NCBI RefSeq assembly: GCF_040219215.1
Contig: NZ_JAVJSX010000001.1
Span: forward strand, 62,001-126,000
DNA from: Thalassobaculum_A sp040219215
GTDB lineage: Bacteria > Pseudomonadota > Alphaproteobacteria > Thalassobaculales > Thalassobaculaceae
DNA: 64,000 bases
Direction of reading: 5' to 3'
Shown: positions 49,189-57,277 of the stretch, in pieces
Layout: every line of letters starts with the position of its first letter
Numbering within the stretch: position 1 is the first letter of the stretch
Position numbers and translations under genes: made by a program
Notes under the pieces: model-generated
Told to the model about the DNA's origin: nothing
The model's database searches: none
What the model saw: only the letters and a program-made list of their open reading frames with translations

Positions 49189-50375
49189 GACGCGGTCCGG
49201 TCCGATTTCGCCAGCCTGTAGAACAGATAGGAGGCGACACAGGAAAACAGGATCATGCCGGCCATCGCGGCGTGATCATGGTCGTTCTGCAGGTGACCGA
49301 CTATGACGGTAAAGAGCGCCCCGACGGTCATCTGACCGAAGCCCATGAGCCCTGACGCGGCACCGGCGATCCGCGGGTTGACGCTGATCGCACCGGCAAT
49401 GCTGTTCGGCTGGCTGAGGCCGTTGCCGACAGCCACCAGCATCATCGGCAGGAACACGCTGGCCGGGGTAATGACGTCGGCCAGCAGGAAGCCCGCGCTG
49501 ATCAGCCCACCGACCGTTGAGCTCGCTACGCCGAGCGGGATCATCCGGTCGACGCCGAGACGCTGGGACAGGCGGCTGGCCCCGAAGTTGCCGACCATGT
49601 AGCCAACGGAGATCAGCACGAAGTACAGCCCGTATTCGCCGGGGGGACGGTGCAGGATTTCGATCACCACGTATGGGGCACCGGCCAGGAACGCGAAGAA
49701 TGCGCCGACCGACATCGCCGAGTTGCCGGCATATCCGATGAACGCACGGGACCGGAGCAGTTCGCCGTAGTGGCGCAGCATCGCCAGGACGTCGATCCGC
49801 GGGATCGGGGTGAGATTGGTCTCGTTCAGGCCGCGGAACGAGGCGGCCAGGACAATCAATCCCATGACCATCGGCGCCAGGAAGGTTGCGTGCCACCCGA
49901 ACCCGGTCTCCAGGTAGCCGCCGAGCGTGGGAGCGATGGCCGGCGCCACCGCCATTGCCATGGTGATCAACGCAATGGCGCTCGCCGCGCGGTCGCGTTC
50001 ATAGACGTCCCGGACGATCGCCCGCCCCAGCACCATGCCGGCGCATCCACCGATCGCCTGGAGGATTCGGCCGACGATCAGCGTCTCGACCGACCAGGCA
50101 ACCGCGCACAGCAGGCTGGCCGCAGCGTAGATGGCCAGACCGTACAACATGGCAGGACGGCGCCCGAACCGATCAGACAGTGGACCATAGGCCAATTGAG
50201 CCAGGGCAACTCCCACCAGATACAGCGTCAGGGTCAGCTGGATCGTGGCGTAGTCGGTGTCGAACACATGCACCAGCCCCGGCATCGACGGCACGAAGAT
50301 GTTGAGCGCCAGTGGGCCGGTAGCCGTGGCCGCGATCAGGATCCAGATCGGTGGAGAGATCGGTTTGTCGGACAT
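49185..50375 (-). CDS. MFS transporter, Bcr/CflA-type drug exporter
   Basis: The 396-residue protein has about 12 helices and the Bcr/CflA/DHA1 markers: MPGLVHVFDTDYATIQLTLTL near 31, GPLSDRFGRRPAM (motif A, about 65-77) and GRAIVRDVYERDRAASAIA near 118-136. It likely exports drugs or small metabolites by proton antiport. The stop overlaps the start of the FMN-binding protein. Nothing in context points to a particular substrate. Confidence 0.88.
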   Translation of the reverse strand: MSDKPISPPIWILIAATATGPLALNIFVPSMPGLVHVFDTDYATIQLTLTLYLVGVALAQLAYGPLSDRFGRRPAMLYGLAIYAAASLLCAVAWSVETLIVGRILQAIGGCAGMVLGRAIVRDVYERDRAASAIALITMAMAVAPAIAPTLGGYLETGFGWHATFLAPMVMGLIVLAASFRGLNETNLTPIPRIDVLAMLRHYGELLRSRAFIGYAGNSAMSVGAFFAFLAGAPYVVIEILHRPPGEYGLYFVLISVGYMVGNFGASRLSQRLGVDRMIPLGVASSTVGGLISAGFLLADVITPASVFLPMMLVAVGNGLSQPNSIAGAISVNPRIAGAASGLMGFGQMTVGALFTVIVGHLQNDHDHAAMAGMILFSCVASYLFYRLAKSDRTAS

Positions 50376-50526
50376 GGGGTCGCGGCCCAGGGGCCGTCCT
50401 TGATAAGTGGAGCGTCAACCTAGGAGAGCCGCCGCAGTCGGCCAAGCCCCGGTGGATTCGGAAGTGCTTGGAGAATGGAGGCCGGCATGTTGGGATTGCA
50501 TCCTTGCCGATGCACGGAGGTCGTTC

Positions 50527-50727
50527 ATGCCCGCTCATCTGGCCATGTACGAGGTCTGCCATCTGGTACACCCGCTGCACCCGGTGAGCCAGATGTTCCT
50601 CGACTCCTTCACGCGTGGCGATCTGACGGGCATCCTGTTTCAGCGGTTCTTCTCGCTGCCGAACTCCCATTACATCGGCCTCGCTGAATGCATTCTGCAC
50701 ACGCTTCGGCCGGCGGCCCTGGGTTGA
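50527..50727 (+). CDS. hypothetical 66-residue protein
   Basis: A GGAGG at 50516-50520 with six-base spacing precedes the ATG. The product contains FLDSFTRGDLTGILFQRFF and two His-rich turns (CHLVHPLHP), without a clear membrane helix. I do not recognise it. A longer in-frame start at 50407 is not supported by a ribosome site. It is a plausible small gene but could be chance. Confidence 0.45.
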   Translation: MPAHLAMYEVCHLVHPLHPVSQMFLDSFTRGDLTGILFQRFFSLPNSHYIGLAECILHTLRPAALG

Positions 50728-50829
50728 AACGCGGGTTAACCCTAGCCGTTAACGCCTGATGTGGACTTCTGTGCTAGAGAGGTGACGTATGCAGCGCGAG
50801 ATCCCTAAGGGACGGGGACGTCGGAATCG

Positions 50830-51969
50830 ATGACGAGTGTGTCGCAGATCGTTGGAGGAGGGGTCGGATCGACTGCCGGATTCGGGCAGCCGGGCACTTT
50901 TGGCCGACCGTCCACGCGTGAGGACGAGACCGATCGGACGACACTGCCCGGACGCCGCGATCCTCGTGAGGCGACGGAAGCGAGGGAGACCGCTGACCGT
51001 CAACGACCGGGAGCCGGGATCCCGGAGCTTCCGGGTCGCCGGACGGACCGGCAAGCAACCGATGTCGCTCGCCTGCCGGGCCAGGAGGGCGTCGACGGCA
51101 GCGGTCCGCGCCGGCCGCTGATTGCCGGCGGCGCGTTCGTGTTGGCGGTGGCAATCGGTCTGTCGCTGGACGAGCAGTCCCAGCCGGAAGGGATAGAGCC
51201 TGCAACTCCGGTATCGACCGGGTCCCCTGCGGCGGCTGAAGGCGATGGACCGGAAGAGCTTGGAGCGAACGGCCTGACCGAGGCGGAGCAGGAACAGGTT
51301 CGCGAACTGCAACAGCGCGATGCCGAGGTGCGCCAGCATGAGGCGGCCCACGCAGCGGCGGGCGGTCAGTATGCAGGGTCGCCGACGTACACGTATCAGA
51401 CCGGTCCGGACGGTCGGCAGTATGCTGTGGGTGGCGAGGTCTCGATCGACACGTCGCCGGTGCGGGGCAATCCCGAGGCGACAATCCAGAAAGCTCAGCA
51501 GATCAAGGCGGCTGCTTCCGCTCCGGCCGATCCGTCATCGCAAGACCGCCGGGTTGCGGCGCAGGCCGACGCATTGCGTCAGCAGGCTCAGGCGGAGTTG
51601 CAGGCAGAGCGGGCCGAAGCAAGACAGGGCGTAGACGGGGACGGCGGCGAGACTGAGCCGAGTGCCGCAGCGGCGGCACAGCAGCCCGCCTCCGCTCAAG
51701 GGGCGCCCGATCAGGGCCCGGACGTTCAGAGCGCGCCCCAAGCCACGAGTGCTCCTGCGGCTGGGCCGCAAGGTTCAGCCGAAGATCGGGAAGCCGGTCT
51801 CGAGCGGACGGCCAGTCCGGATGCGTTCGGGGCATCGGTGGGACCGGATGACGAGGACGCCGAAGGCGGCTCGGATCGCGCCTTCATCGCACCGGTGGTA
51901 TTCAGCGGTGCGGCAGCAAGCTACCGCCATACGGGCTTCAAGCCGAATCAGATCTCGATTTCCGTCTAA
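50830..51969 (+). CDS. SprA-related putative metalloprotease (CJM1_0395-like family)
   Basis: The 379-residue protein has a charged low-complexity N-terminus, one membrane helix (about residues 97-113) and then the SprA-family core: RDAEVRQHEAAHAAAGGQYA near 163-182, with HEAAH as a possible zinc motif, followed by GSPTYTYQTGPDGRQYAVGG. The rest is a Gln/Ala/Pro-rich region of low complexity. Family members are unstudied putative peptidases or cell-wall proteins. It lies alone between the 66-residue gene and the convergent secreted protein. Confidence 0.75.
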   Translation: MTSVSQIVGGGVGSTAGFGQPGTFGRPSTREDETDRTTLPGRRDPREATEARETADRQRPGAGIPELPGRRTDRQATDVARLPGQEGVDGSGPRRPLIAGGAFVLAVAIGLSLDEQSQPEGIEPATPVSTGSPAAAEGDGPEELGANGLTEAEQEQVRELQQRDAEVRQHEAAHAAAGGQYAGSPTYTYQTGPDGRQYAVGGEVSIDTSPVRGNPEATIQKAQQIKAAASAPADPSSQDRRVAAQADALRQQAQAELQAERAEARQGVDGDGGETEPSAAAAAQQPASAQGAPDQGPDVQSAPQATSAPAAGPQGSAEDREAGLERTASPDAFGASVGPDDEDAEGGSDRAFIAPVVFSGAAASYRHTGFKPNQISISV

Positions 51970-51988
51970 CAGTCCCGGGACACCCTCG

Positions 51989-52798
51989 TCAGCTTTTCGG
52001 AGTGGCGGCGTCGGCTGGTGCGGGTGGCTTTGTCATCTGCGTGGGGTTGAAGCCCAGGCACTGCTGGAAGGTTTCCGACGTCTGCGCTGGAGTTTCCGAG
52101 CAACGGAAGAACAAGTCCCGGCAACGGGTGTAATCGGTATCGTTCCCCGTGAAACGCAGGTCATCGCAGAGCTCCTGAAACCGCTTTGCCACCAGGGCGA
52201 AGCTCTCCGCAGGCTCTTCGGTGGTATCGGCTTTGGGGTCGAGCGGCTTGACCTTCAGAAACTGCGCAATCGCCTCGTTGGCACGTCGCAGGGTCAGCTC
52301 CGCCTCAATCCGTTCTCCAAGGATGGTGAAATAGGTGACGCGGACATTCTCGCCCAGCATCATCTGGCGCAAAATCGGCGGTATGAAACCTCGACGGGCA
52401 TCCCCCCAGATGATGAACTCAATTGAGCGCCCGGCGATTCTGTAGAGAGTCGGGTCACTGCCGACTTCCAGCTTCTTGAGCTCGTCCAAGTCGATCCGAT
52501 CATGCTGGTCGACGTTATAGATCGGCAGCTTGTCTGACGTCAGCATCGCTTGGCTCGAGCGAGGCAGCGTGAATTCCCCCCAGATCGAGTTATCGTTCTT
52601 TCGCATGAGTTTGAAGGCGTAGCCCTCCTGCGTGAGGACACGCGCTTCGAGAAGCGGCTTCTTGCTGATCGGGTCGGTCAGAACCTCGACATACCATTGG
52701 ACCCGAGCAGCCATGGCCGCCGATCCGGCAACGATACAGACCAGCATCAACGCAGCCGTGAAGATTATCGGATAGTGGGATCGGCGCTCGTGTTGCAT
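51989..52798 (-). CDS. secreted hypothetical protein
   Basis: The 269-residue product has a signal peptide with AALMLVCIVAGSAAMA (cleavage near MAA-RV, residue 28) and then a compact domain with no family that I recognise. It contains ten or so charged repeats and five Cys toward the C-terminus (CDDL, CRDLFFRC, QCLG), which may form disulfides in the periplasm. The ATG at 52798 was chosen at the signal peptide; a frame extending to 53068 overlaps the divergent hydrolase. It is divergent from that gene with 46 bases between starts. Confidence 0.65.
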   Translation of the reverse strand: MQHERRSHYPIIFTAALMLVCIVAGSAAMAARVQWYVEVLTDPISKKPLLEARVLTQEGYAFKLMRKNDNSIWGEFTLPRSSQAMLTSDKLPIYNVDQHDRIDLDELKKLEVGSDPTLYRIAGRSIEFIIWGDARRGFIPPILRQMMLGENVRVTYFTILGERIEAELTLRRANEAIAQFLKVKPLDPKADTTEEPAESFALVAKRFQELCDDLRFTGNDTDYTRCRDLFFRCSETPAQTSETFQQCLGFNPTQMTKPPAPADAATPKS

Positions 52799-52844
52799 GG
52801 TCTCTGAGTATAGGTGAACGGACGGGCGGTCGATAGGCGGGACA

Positions 52845-53660
52845 ATGGGAGGTGTGATCGGGATTGCAGCGGGAGCGGCTGCCGCATGGACGTTGCTGGT
52901 GCTCGTCTTGTTCCTGCTGCAACGCCAGATCCTCTTTGTGCCGGATACCACCCGCCCGGAGCCGGGGCTTGATGGGCCACCGACAATGACCCGGGTCCAT
53001 GCGACCACCATTGACGGGCTGAGTCTCGAGGGATGGTGGTACCCGCCACCCGACGTCGGGCTGACCATTGTGTATTTCCATGGGAACGCCGGTCATGTCG
53101 GAACGCGCGAAGCCAAGGCGCAGCGGCTGATCGCCCGTGGATACGGGGTCCTGCTTGCCGGATACCGTGGATATGGAGGCAACCCGGGACGACCGAGCGA
53201 GACTGGGTTGATCAGGGATGGGCATGGCTGGCTGACTGCCGTTGAAAGCCTGGGTGTCGAACGGGATGCAGTGCTTCTGTACGGCGAATCCCTTGGATCC
53301 GGCGTGGTCGCCGCGCTGGCGCAGGAGCATTCGGTCGCCGGCGTGGTTCTGGAGGCGCCGTACACCTCGATCGCTGATATTGCTGCGTCGCAGTACTGGT
53401 ATGTCCCGGTTCGACGGCTCCTGCTTGACCGCTTCGATACCCTGAGCCGTATTCCGGGCGTCCGGGCCCCGGTACTGATCGTCCACGGCACCGAGGACAG
53501 GGTCATTCCGGTTGAACACGGTGCACGGGTGTATGCGGCCGCGTCCGAACCCAAGCGGTTCGCACGTCTGGAGGGGGGCGGTCACTCCAACCTGTTCGAC
53601 CACGGCGCCCTTGAGGCACTCGACGACTTTGTGAACGAGCTCGTTCGGCCGGCTCCCTAG
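52845..53660 (+). CDS. membrane-anchored alpha/beta hydrolase (BEM46/ABHD13-like)
   Basis: The 271-residue protein has an N-terminal membrane anchor (about residues 4-26) and a serine hydrolase domain: FHGNAGH near 78, YGESLGSG near 144 with the nucleophile Ser, Asp in HGTEDRVIP near 224, and His in GGGHSN near 250. BEM46-type proteins are probably esterases or depalmitoylating enzymes; the substrate is unknown. The gene diverges from the secreted-protein gene. Confidence 0.83.
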   Translation: MGGVIGIAAGAAAAWTLLVLVLFLLQRQILFVPDTTRPEPGLDGPPTMTRVHATTIDGLSLEGWWYPPPDVGLTIVYFHGNAGHVGTREAKAQRLIARGYGVLLAGYRGYGGNPGRPSETGLIRDGHGWLTAVESLGVERDAVLLYGESLGSGVVAALAQEHSVAGVVLEAPYTSIADIAASQYWYVPVRRLLLDRFDTLSRIPGVRAPVLIVHGTEDRVIPVEHGARVYAAASEPKRFARLEGGGHSNLFDHGALEALDDFVNELVRPAP

Positions 53661-53710
53661 CAATCCACGCCGTTGTCGATTATTTAATCTCTACGGAGGA
53701 TGATGACGGC

Positions 53711-54127
53711 ATGGCTATAACCAACGCCTTATCGAGTGCCTTGAGCGGCGTGCAGGCGGCGGAACGGCGGTTTGGCAATTCCGCGAACAACGTCGCGAAC
53801 CTGCGCAGCCAGGCGTCACCCACCGTTGATGGCCCGGCCACCGACGCGGAGGGGCGTACGTTGTTCCGTGCCGCGAGCTCCGTCGATCAGACCACGGCAA
53901 CCGGTGGGGTTCGCTCCAGCCAGTTGCTGGTCGATCCGTCCTCAATACAGGAGTACGACCCCTCGGCCTCCCATGCGGACGCCGACGGTCTGGTGCACCG
54001 CCCAAACGTGGATCTGGTGCGTGAGACGGCGGATCAGATTGCTGGCCAGCGCCAACTTGAGGCCAATCTCGCCTCCATAAGGGCTGCCGACGAACTGCTG
54101 CAGGCCACGCTCGACATCAAGAGCTGA
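53711..54127 (+). CDS. FlgC-like flagellar rod-family protein, orphan
   Basis: The 138-residue protein has the N-terminal rod motif SSALSGVQAAERRFGNSANNVANL and the C-terminal block HADADGLVHRPNVDLVRETA followed by QRQLEANLASIRAADELLQ, as in FlgC and other rod proteins. The proline and Gly content also fits. GGAGGA at 53695-53700 precedes the ATG by ten bases. No other flagellar gene is in the window, so it may be an orphan copy rather than the working rod subunit. Its 3' end overlaps the convergent IscU-like gene by 11 bases. Confidence 0.75.
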   Translation: MAITNALSSALSGVQAAERRFGNSANNVANLRSQASPTVDGPATDAEGRTLFRAASSVDQTTATGGVRSSQLLVDPSSIQEYDPSASHADADGLVHRPNVDLVRETADQIAGQRQLEANLASIRAADELLQATLDIKS

Positions 54128-54551
54128 CGGTTTCCAGCGTCGTGACGGCATTGGCGGCCGCCTTGAACGGCAGCAGCACACAGTCGTGACGTGATCGCGC
54201 GGTTCGAACCGGTGCAAAATTCGCCAGCCGAGTCCAGGGCAGGGCGGTCTCAGCAACCGTGCCTGCGAGATAGCCGGTGACCGAATCCCGCACCCTGGCC
54301 AACTGGTCGACGCTGGCGCCGACTGCCTCGGCGGCGATGATGGCTGCGGCGGCCTGGCACAATGCGCAACCCTGAACCTTGGCGCCGACCTCGCTGATCC
54401 GGCCGTCGGTGACTGCGAGGTCGATGGTGATCCGGTCCCCGCAGATCGGGTTGTCGACCCGAGCCGACACCGTCGGGTTTTCCAGTCGGCCGATTGTCCT
54501 GCCCTGTTTGGCGAGTTCCAGGATTTCCGCCTGGTAGAGCGGATCGTTCAC
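54117..54551 (-). CDS. IscU/NifU-like Fe-S scaffold protein
   Basis: The 144-residue protein has the three scaffold cysteines Cys37 (PICGD), Cys62 (GCALCQAAA, with Cys65 nearby) and Cys124 (RHDCVLLP), plus Asp39, as in IscU/SufU. It should build a Fe-S cluster for a client protein. The start is GTG and overlaps the preceding gene as GTGA (54548-54551). Its place at the end of a molybdenum-hydroxylase accessory operon suggests it supplies the 2Fe-2S clusters of such an enzyme. Confidence 0.82.
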   Translation of the reverse strand: MNDPLYQAEILELAKQGRTIGRLENPTVSARVDNPICGDRITIDLAVTDGRISEVGAKVQGCALCQAAAAIIAAEAVGASVDQLARVRDSVTGYLAGTVAETALPWTRLANFAPVRTARSRHDCVLLPFKAAANAVTTLETVSS

Positions 54552-56200
54552 GGTAAGCCCTCGCTGGTGATTGCAGCCAGGGCGGCGGGCGTATCGACAT
54601 CGATCAGCACCGACTCGTCCTCGACCTCGACCTCGACCACAATCTCAGTGTGCTCGCCGATGATGTGCCGAGCGCCGACGTCGCCCGAGACGGCGCCCAT
54701 CTGCTCGAAGAACCGACGCGCGAACAGTACCGGATTGCCGCGCTTGCCACGGCGGGTCGGTACCACGATCGCCCGGCCTTCGATCGGATCAAACGCCTCG
54801 ATCAGCCGGTTGATGACCGAGGCGTTGACCTTCGGCATGTCGGCCAGACAGACGATCGCGCCGTCGACGTCCTGGGGCAGGGCGGCGAGGCCGGTCTTCA
54901 ACGAGGTCGAGAGCCCGTCGCCGAAATCGGGGTTCTCCGCGAACACCACCGGGCAACCACCGAGCGCACCACGAACCCTGTCGGCCTCGTGGCCGATCAC
55001 CACCACGACTGGATCGGCGCCGGAATTCAGGACGTTGTCGGCAACATGGCGCACCATGGCCCGGCCACCGATATCGGCCAGCAGCTTGTTGATCTCACCC
55101 ATCCGCCGCGACTGGCCGCCGGCCAGGATGATCGCACCAATGCGGGGTCGGCGCGCCGGCACCTTGTGGGCCGGTGGGGTGACCTTGCCCTCCTTGGCCC
55201 GTGTCCGGGGCATCGGCCGGCTTGGAATATCCTTCAAGAGCCCTCCAATACCCATTCGCATGACTTCCCGACCATCGACCGGCAGCCGGGCGACGGCACG
55301 CTGCAACACCCAGTCGAAGCCGTTGAGCTTCGGCGAGCGTGCACAGCCCGGCAGACCGATCACTGTTGCGTCGCCGATCCGCCCCATCAGCATCAGGTTG
55401 CCCGGATCGACCGGCATTCCGAAATGCGTCACCGTTCCGCCTGCGGCGACGATGCCGGCCGGCACGACGTCGCGGCGATCGACCACCGCCGACGCGCCGG
55501 AGATCAGCACCATCTGCGCTCCGTGCTGAAGGGTTTCCTCGATCGCCTTGGTGATATCCGTGGTGGCATGGTCGCACCGCACCTCATGGCAGATCTCGCT
55601 GTTCATCGGGTGCAGGCGTGCCCGCGTCACCTCGAACGTCGAGTTCAGCACGCTCTCCTTCGTTCCGGGCAGACGCGACTGCACCAGGCCGATCCGTGTC
55701 GGCCGGAACGGCGCCACCCGCACCATCGGCGTGTCACGACGGGCGATCGATTCCGTCAGCAGCACGGTGTCCTCCGGTACTGCGAACGGGATGATCTTCA
55801 AAGTGGCGATCATCTGCCCGGCCTCGACCGCCTGGAACGGCGGAACCATCGCCAGGGTCACCGACTCGTCCACCAAGTTGAAGGCATCCAGGCGAGCGGC
55901 ATCGTAGACCACCACACCGGCAGTCTCGGCGTACAGGTTGGAGCGGCCGGTGAAGGCCGCGCCAGCCGTAACCGCATCGCCGACCATCGCCCGTGCCAAA
56001 CGATTGGCTGCATCTTCCTCGCTGACGTCCCCCGGGTCCAGCCGGGCAGCGACAACCTGGGTGTAGCCGGCTTCACGCAGGATGACGATGTCATCGGCGG
56101 TAAGGACCGTACCCTTCTTCAGGGCCTTGGCATCCAGGCGCAGCGAATGCGCCAGGATTACGCCTTCCGCATCGTCGATCGCAACGTCGCCGAACTGCAC
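54548..56200 (-). CDS. molybdopterin-binding (MoeA-like) and MocA/MobA-like nucleotidyltransferase fusion
   Basis: The 550-residue protein has two domains. Residues 1 to about 345 are a molybdopterin-binding region (DAEGVILAHSLRLDAKALKKG near the start, VLISGASAVVDRRDVVPAG near 230). Residues about 350-550 are a MobA/MocA-like NTP transferase with IILAGGQSRRMGEINKLL and the VVVVIGHEADRV, ADMPK segments. MocA adds CMP to molybdopterin for xanthine oxidase-type enzymes, so a cytidylyltransferase role is the best guess. The GTG start follows GGGAGA. Confidence 0.83.
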   Translation of the reverse strand: MQFGDVAIDDAEGVILAHSLRLDAKALKKGTVLTADDIVILREAGYTQVVAARLDPGDVSEEDAANRLARAMVGDAVTAGAAFTGRSNLYAETAGVVVYDAARLDAFNLVDESVTLAMVPPFQAVEAGQMIATLKIIPFAVPEDTVLLTESIARRDTPMVRVAPFRPTRIGLVQSRLPGTKESVLNSTFEVTRARLHPMNSEICHEVRCDHATTDITKAIEETLQHGAQMVLISGASAVVDRRDVVPAGIVAAGGTVTHFGMPVDPGNLMLMGRIGDATVIGLPGCARSPKLNGFDWVLQRAVARLPVDGREVMRMGIGGLLKDIPSRPMPRTRAKEGKVTPPAHKVPARRPRIGAIILAGGQSRRMGEINKLLADIGGRAMVRHVADNVLNSGADPVVVVIGHEADRVRGALGGCPVVFAENPDFGDGLSTSLKTGLAALPQDVDGAIVCLADMPKVNASVINRLIEAFDPIEGRAIVVPTRRGKRGNPVLFARRFFEQMGAVSGDVGARHIIGEHTEIVVEVEVEDESVLIDVDTPAALAAITSEGLP

Positions 56201-56212
56201 TGGATATCTCCC

Positions 56213-56920
56213 TCAGGCTGCCTTCGCCACGGTCTCGACTTCGTGCAGGACGGCGGTCAGTTCGGCGAGGATTGACAATGCGATCTCCGCTGGCGACACC
56301 GCACCGATCGGCAGGCCCGCCGGTCCATGAATCCGTCCGAGCGTAGCGTCGTCGAACCCCAGGGCACGCAGACGCTCCAGCCGACGGGCATGGGTCCGGC
56401 GGCTGCCGAGGCAAGCGATGTAGAAGGCATCGGAGTTGAGCGCGACTTCCAACGCCGGGTCGTCCAGCTTCGGATCGTGGGTCAGAGTGATGATCGCCGT
56501 TCGGCCGTCCGGTGCCAGGGCCTGCATCGCTTCGTCGGGCCAGTCGTCCACCAGACGCACGTTGGGGAACCGCTCCGCGGTCGCGAAACTCGCCCGAGGA
56601 TCGATGATGATCACTTCGTAACCGGCAATCGCCGCCATCGGCACCAGCGTCTGGGAGATGTGGACGGCACCCACCACGATGATTCGCAGCGGCGGGTTGT
56701 GACAATCGACGAAGTACCGGACGTCGCCTTGCTCGATCACCCCGCCGGCGTTGTCGCGCAGGCGCTGGCGCGCCTCGGCGGTTACCGACTCCGGCAGGTT
56801 GCCCTCGACCCGGTCGGCATAGACTAGGGACTGCCCGCCATCCGACAGAACCGTCACCAGCGCCACGGGCGTCTTGGCCGATCGTGCCGACTGCAGGGAA
56901 TTGAACAGTGCCACGTGCAT
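56213..56920 (-). CDS. XdhC C-terminal (Rossmann) domain protein, separate half
   Basis: The 235-residue protein matches the XdhC Rossmann half: IIVVGAVHISQTLVPMAAIA and then YEVIIIDPRASFATAERFPN near 110-140, and a late ACLGSRRTHARRLERLRALG. XdhC binds the molybdenum cofactor and inserts sulfurated Moco into xanthine dehydrogenase-type enzymes. The N-terminal XdhC domain is encoded as a separate gene four bases upstream. The ATG at 56920 was chosen; an upstream in-frame start would overlap that gene. Confidence 0.86.
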   Translation of the reverse strand: MHVALFNSLQSARSAKTPVALVTVLSDGGQSLVYADRVEGNLPESVTAEARQRLRDNAGGVIEQGDVRYFVDCHNPPLRIIVVGAVHISQTLVPMAAIAGYEVIIIDPRASFATAERFPNVRLVDDWPDEAMQALAPDGRTAIITLTHDPKLDDPALEVALNSDAFYIACLGSRRTHARRLERLRALGFDDATLGRIHGPAGLPIGAVSPAEIALSILAELTAVLHEVETVAKAA

Positions 56921-56924
56921 CGGC

Positions 56925-57266
56925 TCAACCCTCCAACCGCTCGACCCAGACTTCGACCTTGCCGCCACAGGCCAGGCCGACATCCCAGGCTTGCTCGTCG
57001 CTGACTCCGAAATCCAGCAGCCGGGGCTTTCCGCCGGCCATCACCTCAAAGGCCTCCTTGATCACGGCACCTTCGATGCAACCGCCCGATACCGAGCCGA
57101 CCATGGCGCCGTCGCCGTCAACCACAAGGCGGGAGCCGACCGGCCGGGGCGAACTACCCCAGGTCTTGACCACTGTTGCAATTGCGACTTTTCGACCTTC
57201 CGCCAACCACGATCCGGCAGTGGCAAGAATGTCATCCTGGCTGGCGAACGCGTTGGCTTCAGTCAT
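56925..57266 (-). CDS. XdhC N-terminal domain protein (CoxF/CoxI-like), separate half
   Basis: The 113-residue protein has the XdhC N-domain pattern VAIATVVKTWGSSPRPVGSR near 29-48 and GSVSGGCIEGAVIKEA near 58-73, the conserved Cys-containing loop. It matches small CoxF/CoxI-type XdhC proteins of CO dehydrogenase clusters. The real start is the ATG at 57266; a longer frame over coxE is a shadow. It precedes the C-terminal half by four bases and follows coxE by 11. Confidence 0.85.
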   Translation of the reverse strand: MTEANAFASQDDILATAGSWLAEGRKVAIATVVKTWGSSPRPVGSRLVVDGDGAMVGSVSGGCIEGAVIKEAFEVMAGGKPRLLDFGVSDEQAWDVGLACGGKVEVWVERLEG

Positions 57267-57277
57267 CAACCGGCTCC

